Assembly: GCA_947450255.1 (NCBI GenBank)
Contig: CANFVA010000009.1
Location: 1 to 39,741, forward strand
Direction of reading: 5' to 3'
From: Comamonadaceae bacterium
GTDB taxonomy: Bacteria; Pseudomonadota; Gammaproteobacteria; Burkholderiales; Burkholderiaceae_C
DNA length: 39,741 bases
The notes under the pieces were generated by a model. That model was given only the letters and a program-made list of their open reading frames with translations. It searched no databases and had not been told where the DNA came from. This document shows, in pieces, positions 1 to 8,273 of the stretch (its first letter is position 1; each line of letters starts with the position of its first letter). The position numbers were made by a program, and so were the translations under genes.

Positions 1-788
1 AGTTGCTTTTGCTGGGTGACGCTGAGCACGAGATCACTTTGACCGAGTTCCCCTGCGCTTTCTTGCGCAGGCGCGATTTGGATTTCCGCTTCTGCGGTGG
101 GTAAGCGCTTGAAGTTTTCTAGGGCTTGTTCGATATCGCGCAGGTTAAGCATGTCCCCAGGTCGCATCGGTAATGCGCTGCTAAGTACGCTCGGTTTGGC
201 TTGAGTTTTGGGCGCTAGCACGATGGTGTGCACGGTTCCGGGCACGATAGTGATGATGAGCTTGCCACTGGCAAGGTTTTGTGGCTCGATCAATGCCCGC
301 GTGGTAACCAAGCCCGCCGCCAGCAGCGCGTCTTGGGCGCGTTTACCTAAGAGGCTGATGCCCTCAAGCCCAATGCAGCGACCGATGGCCGAGTCTGGCG
401 GCCCCATGGGTGAGGCTTTATCTATTTCGCGAAGAATCCAGCCAAAGTGATGGAATGCTTCTTGTGCCGACGCTTTTGGAGTTCCTGGCGCTGCGGGTAA
501 GGCTAATTCGATGGTCTGCAGGACAAAGCAAGGGGTTTGGCCGTCGGAGATCTTGGCGTTGGAAGCGGCGTTGTCAGGGCCAGCGCGAACATCAACGCTT
601 GGCTCTAGGCGCTTGCGCAAATCTTGGTTGCGCTCTTGCAGAATACGCCTCTGCTGTTCGGAGACTTCGTCAGGATTGGACTTTACCGGCTGCGCGCAAG
701 TAGGTAGCGGCAAGAGCGTTGCGCTGAAGAAAAACCCCAATGCGCAGGGGAAGACGCGTCTGCACAGAATAAGAAAAGAAAAATGCAT
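1..788 (-). CDS. Two-partner secretion outer-membrane transporter, TpsB/ShlB/FhaC family (N-terminal part, cut by window edge)
   Basis: The reverse strand from an ATG at 788 stays open to the left edge, giving 262 residues. Residues 1-32 look like a signal peptide (hydrophobic core, then Thr-Cys-Ala before Gln33). A Gln/Arg-rich linker follows. Residues about 87-184 resemble the first POTRA domain of TpsB transporters: the paired cysteines Cys87 and Cys138, the run GLVTTRALIEPQNLASGKL and an IVPG ending. Residues about 207-260 match the next segment, with the family-typical LRDIEQALENFKRLPTAEAE. In this family the POTRA domains recognise a large exoprotein (TpsA) and a C-terminal beta-barrel exports it across the outer membrane; the barrel lies outside the window. 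No convincing ribosome binding site precedes the ATG. The TpsA partner is not visible here. Confidence 0.85.
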   Translation of the reverse strand, partial: MHFSFLILCRRVFPCALGFFFSATLLPLPTCAQPVKSNPDEVSEQQRRILQERNQDLRKRLEPSVDVRAGPDNAASNAKISDGQTPCFVLQTIELALPAAPGTPKASAQEAFHHFGWILREIDKASPMGPPDSAIGRCIGLEGISLLGKRAQDALLAAGLVTTRALIEPQNLASGKLIITIVPGTVHTIVLAPKTQAKPSVLSSALPMRPGDMLNLRDIEQALENFKRLPTAEAEIQIAPAQESAGELGQSDLVLSVTQQKQ

Positions 789-1110
789 GATGAACCACGG
801 CGCCAAGGCAGCGCTCTGGGCCGCTTGCATATGGCATATGTTTCACGCTTCGTCCAACTTGTACCAGCGCCACTCATGGGGCTGCATTGTCTGAGTGCTA
901 GCGCCCTTTAGGAAATCGCTTTTTTGAAGAATTCGCAAAGCTTCTATTTGCTTTTGTTTTTAACGTGGAAAACATCAAAAAATATGCGCATTTTTTTAGT
1001 TTTTGTTCACCTAAACAACAGTCCAAGGCGTACGCCTGGGTACAACTCATGCACAACTACTTTTGACTGCACACACTCGGAGTGCCGTTTTTTCGGGCGC
1101 GAGTGATGTA
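789..1110. other. Intergenic region between the tpsB-like start and the livF end
   Basis: This stretch separates the outward-reading tpsB-like gene from the 3' end of the transporter operon. It is clearly more AT-rich than its surroundings, with several T runs around 940-1000. It carries a short tandem CATATG pair at about 829-841. The tpsB-like promoter is presumably here, but I cannot place -35/-10 boxes with confidence. No convincing intrinsic terminator follows livF: the short CACTC/GAGTG repeat at 1074-1084 has almost no loop and its T run is poorly placed. No small gene is supported. Confidence 0.4.
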
Positions 1111-1821
1111 CTACACGCCCAAAAACCCCGCCAGCGCCGGATCGCGCAGCAAGTCCTGGCCACTGCCGCGCAGCACCACCTGTCCTTTTTGCAAGACGAG
1201 GGCAGTGTCGGCGCGTTCCAGCACTTTGCGGTAGTCGCGGTCCACGATCAGAGTGGCAATACCGCTTTGGCGTATGCCTTCGATCACGCGCCAGATTTCG
1301 GCCACGATCAAGGGGGCCAGGCCCTCGGTGGCTTCGTCCAGGATGATGAGTTGCGGGTGCGTCATCAGGGCGCGGCCAATGGACAGCATTTGCTGCTCGC
1401 CCCCCGAGAGCTCGGAACCCAAATTAGACAGGCGCTCGGCCAGGCGCGGAAAGGTGTTCATCACGCGTGCAAACGTCCAGTCGCTGCGCCCGTCGGCGCC
1501 CGCTCTGGCAGCCATGAGCAGGTTTTCGCGCACCGTCAGATTCGGGAACACGCCGCGGCCCTCGGGCACGTAGGCCACGCCCAGGCGCGCCACTTCATGC
1601 GGGCGGCTATTGGATACGTCCACCCCAAAGGCGCGGATGCTGCCGCTGCGCTCGGTCACATGACCGAGCAGAGTACGGATCAGCGTGCTTTTGCCCATGC
1701 CATTGCGCCCAAGCAGGCCCATGGTTTGGCCGGGCGCTATGTCGAGGTCCACGCCGTGCAAGACCTGGCCCGAGCCGTACCAAGCCTGGATCCCACGCGC
1801 TTGCAAAATCAGCTCAGCCAT
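1111..1821 (-). CDS. livF: Branched-chain-type ABC transporter ATP-binding protein LivF
   Basis: This 236-residue ATPase energises a branched-chain-amino-acid-type (HAAT) importer at the inner face of the membrane. Visible motifs are Walker A GRNGMGKST, signature LSGGEQQML and Walker B LIILDEATEGLAP. The length is typical of LivF. The open frame extends upstream to 1878, but MAELILQARG at 1821 matches the family start. It is the last gene of the liv block, 69 bp after livG. In clusters for aromatic acid catabolism such importers usually carry the aromatic acid, not leucine; here the substrate is inferred from context only. Confidence 0.9.
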   Translation of the reverse strand: MAELILQARGIQAWYGSGQVLHGVDLDIAPGQTMGLLGRNGMGKSTLIRTLLGHVTERSGSIRAFGVDVSNSRPHEVARLGVAYVPEGRGVFPNLTVRENLLMAARAGADGRSDWTFARVMNTFPRLAERLSNLGSELSGGEQQMLSIGRALMTHPQLIILDEATEGLAPLIVAEIWRVIEGIRQSGIATLIVDRDYRKVLERADTALVLQKGQVVLRGSGQDLLRDPALAGFLGV

Positions 1822-1890
1822 GGCGCGCTCCGCTGCGCAGATCTTGCACCACGCATTGGCAATCCAAGGCCATCGCAATCACAACTTGCA

Positions 1891-2643
1891 TCAATGGTCT
1901 CCCAAGTAAGCGATGCGTACTTCGGGGCTGTTGCGCACCGCTTCGGGGCTACCGCAGGCAATCAGCTGTCCATTGACCAGCACAGTAATCACATCGGCAA
2001 CCCGAAACACCGCATCCATATCGTGCTCGATCAAGAGCATGGCGTGGCTGGACTTGAGCGCCGTCAGCAATTCGAGCATGCGCTCAGTTTCTTCGGCACC
2101 CATGCCCGCCAGCGGCTCATCAAGTAACAGCACCGAGGGCTGTGTGGCCAGGCACATGGCGATTTCGAGTTGGCGCTTTTGCCCATGCGACAACAGGCCC
2201 GCTTCGCGGTCCAACAAATCGTGCAAGCCCGCTTGCGTCGCGGCGTCCTGCGCGGCCTGCATGCTCTTGGCACAGGACCTGGCGCTGCGCCACCAGGCCC
2301 AGGCCTGCTGGTGCATGGCTTGGGCGGCCAGGCGGCAGTTTTCGAACACGCTAAAGCTGGGGTAAATCGTGTTGCGCTGGTAGCTGCGGCCAAGACCCGC
2401 ACGGGCACGGCGCGGCTGACTCCATCGGCTCACATCCTGCCCCAGTAAATGCACCGAACCCGCAGAGGCTTCCAGCTCGCCGGACAAAATATTCACCAAG
2501 GTGGACTTGCCCGCGCCATTGGTGCCAATGACTGCATGCACGCTGCCGCGCGCCACGTCAATAGACACATTGTCCAAAGCGGTCAGCCCGCCCCAGCGGC
2601 GGCTGATGCCGGTACCGCGGAGCAAAATTTCAGGGCTGTGCAT
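1891..2643 (-). CDS. livG: Branched-chain-type ABC transporter ATP-binding protein LivG
   Basis: This is the second ATPase of the HAAT importer, 250 residues from the ATG at 2643. Motifs are Walker A GTNGAGKST, signature LSHGQKRQLEIAMCLA, Walker B VLLLDEPLAGMG and the H-loop MLLIEHDMD. The frame is open upstream to 2694 but the extra residues are Arg-rich and unlike the family, so the internal ATG is preferred. It overlaps the end of livM by 14 bp, indicating translational coupling. It should pair with LivF below the LivH/LivM permease. Confidence 0.9.
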   Translation of the reverse strand: MHSPEILLRGTGISRRWGGLTALDNVSIDVARGSVHAVIGTNGAGKSTLVNILSGELEASAGSVHLLGQDVSRWSQPRRARAGLGRSYQRNTIYPSFSVFENCRLAAQAMHQQAWAWWRSARSCAKSMQAAQDAATQAGLHDLLDREAGLLSHGQKRQLEIAMCLATQPSVLLLDEPLAGMGAEETERMLELLTALKSSHAMLLIEHDMDAVFRVADVITVLVNGQLIACGSPEAVRNSPEVRIAYLGDH

Positions 2644-3652
2644 GGCCTGCCTTTGTGGGCGTCGCTTGCGCCAACGCACCGCTGCCATGCGCACCGGGCT
2701 TACGCCCTAGCAATTGCCCCGGTATGCCCACCAAACCGCGCGGCAGCAAGGCCACGCTGGCGATGATGGTGAGCCCCAGGCCCAGATGCCAATGCTTGGC
2801 AAATTCGCCAAAAATCGCCTCGGAGCGGAAAAATTCTTGCAAGAGCGCAAACGCGAACGCGCCAATCAGGGCGCCGCGCAAATGGCCCAAGCCGCCCAAA
2901 ATAATGATGATCAGTACCTCGCCCGAGATATGCCAGCTCATCATTTCCGGGTTCACAAAACCGTCTTTTACGGCAAACAAAAACCCCGCCAATCCGGCGA
3001 TACCGCCTGACACCACAAAGGCCGCCAGCTTGTACGGGTAGGTAGAAAAACCGGTGGCACGCATGCGTTGCTCGTTGACGCGGATACCGGCCAGCGCATG
3101 GCCAAATTTGGACCGGCCCAGCATCGCCAGAAACACAAAAGTAGCCAACAAACAGGCCAGCGTAAAGCGGTACATCACCAGCGGCTTATCCAGGTCCAGC
3201 CAGTCGCCTAGCACGGGCTTCATCATCAGGTAAATGCCATCGGTGCCGCCACCCAAAGGCGTGTCGTGCACCACGTAAAAGGCCATTTGCGCAAAGGCCA
3301 AAGTCACCATAATGAAATACACGCCCTTGGTGCGCAGGGACAGCGCGCCCACCACCAGGGCATAGGCGGCGGCTAACAACACGCACAGGGGCAATAGGGT
3401 GGCGACCGAGGCCGGCCCATCGGAGGGCGACAAAAGTACAGTGGCATAAGCACCGATGCCAAAAAACGCTGCCTGCCCAAAACAGACCAGGCCGGTAGTA
3501 CCGACCAGCAATTCCAGGCTGAGCGCCAGCACCGCAAAGATCATGATCTTGGTGGCCAGATCCACCCCAAACTTGCCCGCCACATGCGGAAACATGGCCA
3601 GCGCCGCAAAGCAGGCCAGCACAAAAAGAAACTTAGGCAACTGTGCGCGCAT
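2630..3652 (-). CDS. livM: Branched-chain-type ABC transporter permease LivM
   Basis: A 340-residue polytopic membrane protein of the HAAT permease family. It has hydrophobic segments throughout and the family stretch LELLVGTTGLVCFGQAAFFGIGAY, discernible near residues 45-70. The start at ATG 3652 overlaps the livH stop by one base (TAATG), a normal coupling in liv operons; an upstream open extension to 3838 lies antisense-like across livH and is not used. The C-terminal tail after the last membrane segment is Gly/Ala-rich and probably cytoplasmic. It forms the translocation pore with LivH. Confidence 0.9.
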   Translation of the reverse strand: MRAQLPKFLFVLACFAALAMFPHVAGKFGVDLATKIMIFAVLALSLELLVGTTGLVCFGQAAFFGIGAYATVLLSPSDGPASVATLLPLCVLLAAAYALVVGALSLRTKGVYFIMVTLAFAQMAFYVVHDTPLGGGTDGIYLMMKPVLGDWLDLDKPLVMYRFTLACLLATFVFLAMLGRSKFGHALAGIRVNEQRMRATGFSTYPYKLAAFVVSGGIAGLAGFLFAVKDGFVNPEMMSWHISGEVLIIIILGGLGHLRGALIGAFAFALLQEFFRSEAIFGEFAKHWHLGLGLTIIASVALLPRGLVGIPGQLLGRKPGAHGSGALAQATPTKAGHAQP

Positions 3653-4533
3653 TAACCGGCCTTGAACAATCCGTCCGGCTTCCACAGCAGGATGACCGCC
3701 ATCAACACATAGACCAGCACGCCAGCGACTTGCGGGACCAGCACTTTGCCAAAGGTATCGACCAAGCCGATCAGCAAGGACGCCAACAAAGCTCCACGGA
3801 TCGAACCAATGCCGCCAATTACCACCACCACAAAACAAATAATCAGCACCAAGCTGCCCATGCCCGGATAGACCGACGACACCGGCGCGGCCACCATGCC
3901 CGCCAACACCGCAATCGCCACACCGGCGGCAAACACCACGCGGTACAGAAATTTGATATCAATGCCCAGCGACTGCACCATCTCGCGGTTGGTGCTGCCC
4001 GCGCGAATCATCATGCCCAGGCGGGTTTTGGCAAACACCAAGTACATACCCAGCGCCAAGAGCAAACATACGCCGGAGACAAACAGGCGATAGACCGGGT
4101 AAATCATCATGTCGCCCAGAGGAATGCTGCCAGACAAAAAATCAGGCGCTTGCACGCCATGGACATCGTCACCCACCAGCAGGCTGCGCAGTTCTTCAAA
4201 CACCAAAATCAGACCATAGGTCATCAGCACTTGCTGTAAGTGCTCACGCGTGTAAAGAAAGCTGTAAAACGCCCACTCCAGCACATAGCCCAGAGCCACG
4301 GCCAGGATCAAACCGAATAACAAAGTCGTGAAAAAACCGCCGCCTACTGTGGCCGCGACAAGCGGCGCCAAGGCAAACGCCATGTAGGCGCCTATCATGT
4401 AAAAGCTGCCATGGGCCAGATTGATCACACCCATGATGCCAAATATCAGCGTCAGACCCGAGGCCACCAAAAACAGCAGCAAGCCGTATTGCAGTGCGTT
4501 CAAGCACTGGATAAGAAAAGTGGTGAGGTCCAT
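3652..4533 (-). CDS. livH: Branched-chain-type ABC transporter permease LivH
   Basis: A 293-residue permease of the HAAT family starting MDLTTFLIQC. The classic LivH signature GLTLIFGIMGVINLAHGSF lies near residues 26-44, followed by alternating hydrophobic segments. The ATG at 4533 is preferred over an in-frame GTG at 4551, because the GTG falls inside an inverted repeat (4541-4584) in the livK-livH gap. It sits directly downstream of the binding protein gene, and its final base overlaps the livM start. Function as half of the membrane channel is well supported; substrate is not. Confidence 0.88.
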   Translation of the reverse strand: MDLTTFLIQCLNALQYGLLLFLVASGLTLIFGIMGVINLAHGSFYMIGAYMAFALAPLVAATVGGGFFTTLLFGLILAVALGYVLEWAFYSFLYTREHLQQVLMTYGLILVFEELRSLLVGDDVHGVQAPDFLSGSIPLGDMMIYPVYRLFVSGVCLLLALGMYLVFAKTRLGMMIRAGSTNREMVQSLGIDIKFLYRVVFAAGVAIAVLAGMVAAPVSSVYPGMGSLVLIICFVVVVIGGIGSIRGALLASLLIGLVDTFGKVLVPQVAGVLVYVLMAVILLWKPDGLFKAG

Positions 4534-4540
4534 AAAAATA

Positions 4541-4584
4541 CAGGGCCGCACCTAACGCCGCACAGCGTTAGGGCACAAGCCCTG
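4541..4584 (-). repeat. Nested inverted repeat (RNA hairpin) between livK and livH
   Basis: Perfect arms CCTAACGC (4551-4558) and GCGTTAGG (4565-4572) enclose a 6-nt loop. They are nested in a second perfect pair, CAGGGC (4541-4546) and GCCCTG (4579-4584). No T run follows, so it is not a canonical terminator. Such hairpins between a binding-protein gene and its permease genes commonly stabilise the upstream message and lower downstream expression. That role is inferred here. Confidence 0.6.
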
Positions 4585-4603
4585 TGTGCATTGTTTCAGT
4601 GGC

Positions 4604-5791
4604 TTACATCTTGCAACCGCGGCCGGGGTCGGCCAACTTGGCACTGGCCATACTCACGACCTTGTTTTCTTTTTCTTTGTCGCTGGCCTGGCGCAGGTAG
4701 AAGTCTTGCACCGGGTTGTGCGCGGCAGAAATCGTGAACGGGCCACGGGGGCTGTCGATGATGGCTTTGCGCAAAGCCGCAGAAATCTCCACGGCTTTGG
4801 TCGCGTCGCCTTTGGTCGCATTGAGGCCCACGGCCAGCATTTGCGCCGCGTCATAGCCTTGCACCGCATAAACGTCGGGCTGCAGGCGGTAGGTCTTGGC
4901 GTAGTTCAGACGGAAGGCTTTGTCACGCTTGGTGTTCAGGCTGTCGGCGTAGTGCAGAGCGGTGAAGATACCATCGGCCGACGCGCCCTGTGCATCCAAG
5001 ATGCCTTCGGTCAAAAAGCCCGATGCATACAAGGGAATGGAACCTTTAAGGCCCGCTGCCGCATAGTCCTTGACGAATTTGACCGCGCCGCCACCGGCGA
5101 AAAAGGTGAATACCGCATCAGGCTTAGTGGCCGCAATTTCCGTGAGCAAACCTTGGAACTCCACATTCGGGAACGGCAAACTCAGTTCTTTGACTACCGT
5201 GCCGCCGCCTTTCTCAAAGCTTTCCTTGAAGGCTTTGACCGACTCGTCACCTGCTGCATATTTCCACGTAATCGTGACCACCTTCTTGATGCCTTTTTTC
5301 GCCATCACTTCGCCCATGGCGTAGCCGGGTTGCCAGTTGGAGAACGAGCTGCGGAAAATATTGGGCGCGCACATAGCGCCGGTCACCGCGTCGGCACCGG
5401 CATTGGGCACGATGAGCAAAGTGCCGCTTTCTTTCGCGGCCTTGGCCATGGCCATGGCTACGCCCGAGTGCACGGTGCCAATAATTACATCGACTTGATC
5501 GCGCTTGATCAACTTGTTGACGTTGTCGGTGGCTTTAGAGGGCTCGGACTCATCGTCCACCTTGAAGTACTCCACTTCGCGGCCACCGACCTTACCTCCG
5601 AGCTCAGTGACATGCTGGCGAAATCCGTTTTCAATCGCGACGCCCAAGGCGGCAAATGTTCCGGTATACGGCAACATAAAACCGACCTTGAGTTTGCCCG
5701 GGGTTTGCGCAAGCGCAAGGGACGTGCTCAGTGCGGTCACCGCGACGGCGCTGCCAAGCCAACGAACGATTGGCTGAAGGGGTAGATACAT
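4604..5791 (-). CDS. livK: Periplasmic substrate-binding protein of the HAAT ABC importer (LivK-like)
   Basis: A 395-residue periplasmic-binding protein of the branched-chain-amino-acid (type I) family. Residues 1-28 form a signal peptide with a cleavage-like ALA-Q site. The mature start KLKVGFMLPYTGTFAALG is typical of this family, and the TVHSGVAMAMAKAAKESGTLLIVPNAGAD region fits the ligand-binding hinge. AAAAGGAG lies just upstream of the ATG at 5791. It is the first gene of the livKHMGF block and begins only 2 bp after the upstream hydrolase stop, so it belongs to the catabolic operon. Similar proteins near box genes are assigned to uptake of benzoate-like acids; the exact ligand here cannot be read from sequence. 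Confidence 0.88.
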   Translation of the reverse strand: MYLPLQPIVRWLGSAVAVTALSTSLALAQTPGKLKVGFMLPYTGTFAALGVAIENGFRQHVTELGGKVGGREVEYFKVDDESEPSKATDNVNKLIKRDQVDVIIGTVHSGVAMAMAKAAKESGTLLIVPNAGADAVTGAMCAPNIFRSSFSNWQPGYAMGEVMAKKGIKKVVTITWKYAAGDESVKAFKESFEKGGGTVVKELSLPFPNVEFQGLLTEIAATKPDAVFTFFAGGGAVKFVKDYAAAGLKGSIPLYASGFLTEGILDAQGASADGIFTALHYADSLNTKRDKAFRLNYAKTYRLQPDVYAVQGYDAAQMLAVGLNATKGDATKAVEISAALRKAIIDSPRGPFTISAAHNPVQDFYLRQASDKEKENKVVSMASAKLADPGRGCKM

Positions 5792-5793
5792 AG

Positions 5794-6738
5794 CTAGTCT
5801 CCTTTTAGGGATGTCAAAAATTCACAAACACCTGCGGTCAGGACCGCTTCCTGATCCCGGTGGGGCACATGCCCGCAATCGGCCAACTCAAGCAGTTGCG
5901 TGGGCCCGGCCAGAGGACGCAACGCATAAATTTGCTGCATTGTCCCGTATTCGTCGTCAATGCCTTGCACACCCAACACCGCACAGCGCAATGGCGCGAT
6001 TGTGTCAGCAATCGACCAGGCGGCAAATTCCGGCGCCAGCCAGGCTTCGCTCCAAGCCTCCAACACCGCGCCCGCGTCCGCATGGTAGCGCGCCAGTCGC
6101 GCCACCAAGCCCTGCTGCGCCTGGGGCGATTGCAAGGCCGCAATGGCGCTAAGGGTTTTCTGCTCGACAAACACATGCGGAGCCACGGCCACCACCGCCG
6201 CGGGCCAATCCGGGAATTGGGCGGCGAATAAAAGTGCGATCGAGGCGCCATCGCTGTGTCCGAACAAGATAAGCGGCGCGGCCGACTGCGCGCAGGTCGG
6301 GGAAGCCACCGGGTGCGGACCCGGCGCCACCACGCCCAGGGCGCGCAGCAAGGCGGGCAGCACCTGGTAGGCCTCGGTGTGCATGAAATCGCAGGCCCAG
6401 CGCTGGCGCGCATGCTGCGGCTGCGACTGGCCGTAGCCGGGCCTTGAATAGACCAGCCCCCGGCAACGGGCTGTTGCGCACAAGCGGGCCGGAAAGTCCT
6501 TCCACATCGCCAGCGAGCCCAAGCCCTCGTGCAGGAAGACGATCAGCGGCGCCGCCGCGGGGGCATCCCCGACCCACGCATATTCCAGGCCTACCGGCCC
6601 GCCGGGCAAGGGCAAATCAATCCACTGTGGCAAGGGGCTTAGGCCTGGTTGAGCGCTTGGGCGCGCAGGCGGAAACGCTGGATTTTGCCGGTCGCGGTTT
6701 TGGGCAACTCGGTGCAAAACTCGATCCAACGCGGGCAT
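5794..6738 (-). CDS. Alpha/beta hydrolase (serine hydrolase)
   Basis: The frame encodes up to 314 residues of alpha/beta-hydrolase fold. The oxyanion strand IVFLHEGLGSLAMW is at about 67-79. The nucleophile elbow GHSDG has Ser162. An acid-site GIDDEYG and a terminal CGHVPH histidine complete the triad. The start is uncertain: ATG 6738 gives a 100-bp overlap with the CoA-ligase gene and an N-terminus rich in Pro/Gln/Arg without family character, whereas a TTG at 6633 would begin just before the conserved region. Small hydrolases of this kind accompany box and related CoA-dependent aromatic clusters, where thioesterase or lactone/C-C hydrolase roles are proposed; the substrate is not deducible. 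Confidence 0.8.
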   Translation of the reverse strand: MPALDRVLHRVAQNRDRQNPAFPPARPSAQPGLSPLPQWIDLPLPGGPVGLEYAWVGDAPAAAPLIVFLHEGLGSLAMWKDFPARLCATARCRGLVYSRPGYGQSQPQHARQRWACDFMHTEAYQVLPALLRALGVVAPGPHPVASPTCAQSAAPLILFGHSDGASIALLFAAQFPDWPAAVVAVAPHVFVEQKTLSAIAALQSPQAQQGLVARLARYHADAGAVLEAWSEAWLAPEFAAWSIADTIAPLRCAVLGVQGIDDEYGTMQQIYALRPLAGPTQLLELADCGHVPHRDQEAVLTAGVCEFLTSLKGD

Positions 6739-8234
6739 TTGATGTGCGCCAGGCGTTCGCGCAAAAATTGGCGCATCCCCTCTTGCAACGGGGCATCACC
6801 GCTGACGCCCTGGCGCAGCACTACGTAGGCCTTAGGTTTGATCATGTCATGTTCATCGGGCGCGCCGATCACGGCGCATTCCAGCACACCAGGGTGCTCG
6901 GCCAGCACCGACTCGATCTCGGTAGGCGAGACCCAGACACCGCCCACGCGCAACATATCGTCCATCCGGCCCACGTAAAAGTAATTGCCCTGCGCATCCT
7001 GGTAGCACTTGTCGCCGGTAAGCACGCCGCCGTCCCACATAGTGGCCGCGGTGCGCTCTGGTTTGTTCCAATACTGCTGGGCGGCGCTCGGGCCTTTGAC
7101 AAATAAATTACCAATCTCCCCCACCGGCAAGGGCGCGCCGTGTTCGTCCAGGCAAATGCCCTCGTAACCGTCCACGATCTGTCCGCAACTGCCGGGTACC
7201 ACCGCGCCGGGCCGGTTGATCATGAACATATGCGTCAGTTCGGTGGTGCCTACGCCATCCAAAATTTCTTTGCCAGTGACCTCCAGCCATTTGCGGTACA
7301 GGGCCGGGGGCAGCAACTCACCACCGCTGACACAGATCCGCAAGCGGCTGCAGGCTTGCGCAATCTGCGCGCTCTGCATAGAGCGCATCAATTCCAAAAT
7401 ACCGGCGAACAGAGTCGGCACTGCCATCATGGCGGTGGGGCGCTGGGCCAGCATATGGTCTAGCACCGCCTTGGGCTTGATAGGATCGGCATCGACCACG
7501 ACGCTAGCACCGGCGCGCAAGGGGAAATACACCTGGTTGCCCAGGCCGTAGGCAAAAAACATTTTGGGCGGACACAGGATATGGTCGTTGGCGTTCAGGC
7601 CCATATTGCCAATGCCAAACAACTCGGTCGCCCAATAGATATGCGCGTGCGTGTGCACCACGCCTTTGGGGCTGCCGGTGCTGCCCGAGCTGTAAAGCCA
7701 AAAAGCCGCGTCCTGCGCATCGCAAACATAGGTGGCCAATTCCTGCGGCATGGGATCCACCGCCGCCTTGAAGTCGGTATAGGCCGGCACGGGCGCTCCC
7801 GTGGCAAACAGCAACTTCGGGAAATCTTCGGCTTGGCGTATGGTGTCGATACGCGCCAGCAAGTCCGGGCCCACAACCAGCGCCTTGGCGCCGCTGTCGC
7901 GCACGTAGTACGCATAGTCCGAGGCCAGCAAAAAGGTGTTGAGCGGCAAGGCCACCGCGCCGATTTTCATGGCGCCCAAAAACAGCGAAACAAAGTCCAG
8001 CCCGTCCGGCACGATAAACATCACCCGGTCCCCGGCTTGGATGCCGTGGGCGCGCAGCATGTGCCCGACCTGGCAGGCACGGCGGTACACATCGCCAAAG
8101 CTGTAGGTCACTTCCGGGCACACCAGATAAGGCCGCGCCGCCTCGATGGGCGACATGCGCAATTCCATCAGGTAATCCACCACATTGCCGGTCAGGCCAG
8201 GATGTTTATGGGCTTGTAGGTTCTTGTTAGGCAT
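6639..8234 (-). CDS. Benzoate-CoA-ligase-family aryl-CoA synthetase (second copy)
   Basis: A 531-residue adenylate-forming enzyme that activates a carboxylic acid with ATP and CoA. Visible are the P-loop SSGSTGSPK (182-190), the DGVGTTELTHMF region, the GEIGNLFVKGPSAAQQYWN segment, a YVGRMDDMLRVGG hinge and the catalytic Lys517 in PKTATGKIQRF. It starts at ATG 8234 behind a perfect GGAGG. It resembles the bclA product at 15466-17049 in length and motifs, but differs clearly in sequence, so it is a diverged paralogue and not a recent duplicate. Embedded in the TetR-linked operon, it probably supplies the CoA ester for the PaaA-like oxygenase. The acid may be a substituted benzoate or another cyclic acid; specificity is unknown. 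Confidence 0.87.
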   Translation of the reverse strand: MPNKNLQAHKHPGLTGNVVDYLMELRMSPIEAARPYLVCPEVTYSFGDVYRRACQVGHMLRAHGIQAGDRVMFIVPDGLDFVSLFLGAMKIGAVALPLNTFLLASDYAYYVRDSGAKALVVGPDLLARIDTIRQAEDFPKLLFATGAPVPAYTDFKAAVDPMPQELATYVCDAQDAAFWLYSSGSTGSPKGVVHTHAHIYWATELFGIGNMGLNANDHILCPPKMFFAYGLGNQVYFPLRAGASVVVDADPIKPKAVLDHMLAQRPTAMMAVPTLFAGILELMRSMQSAQIAQACSRLRICVSGGELLPPALYRKWLEVTGKEILDGVGTTELTHMFMINRPGAVVPGSCGQIVDGYEGICLDEHGAPLPVGEIGNLFVKGPSAAQQYWNKPERTAATMWDGGVLTGDKCYQDAQGNYFYVGRMDDMLRVGGVWVSPTEIESVLAEHPGVLECAVIGAPDEHDMIKPKAYVVLRQGVSGDAPLQEGMRQFLRERLAHIKCPRWIEFCTELPKTATGKIQRFRLRAQALNQA

Positions 8235-8273
8235 GGCGTCCTCCGTAGTCCTGAGTTAATTTGTTTAAGCGCG

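Noticed and set aside
1063-2127. 354-codon plus-strand open frame over the transporter ATPases
   Set aside because: It is antisense to livF/livG, with no recognisable domain and the His/Gln/Ala-rich composition produced by complementing GC-rich coding DNA.
4586-5785. 399-codon plus-strand open frame
   Set aside because: It is an exact antisense shadow of livK, which has a signal peptide and ribosome binding site.
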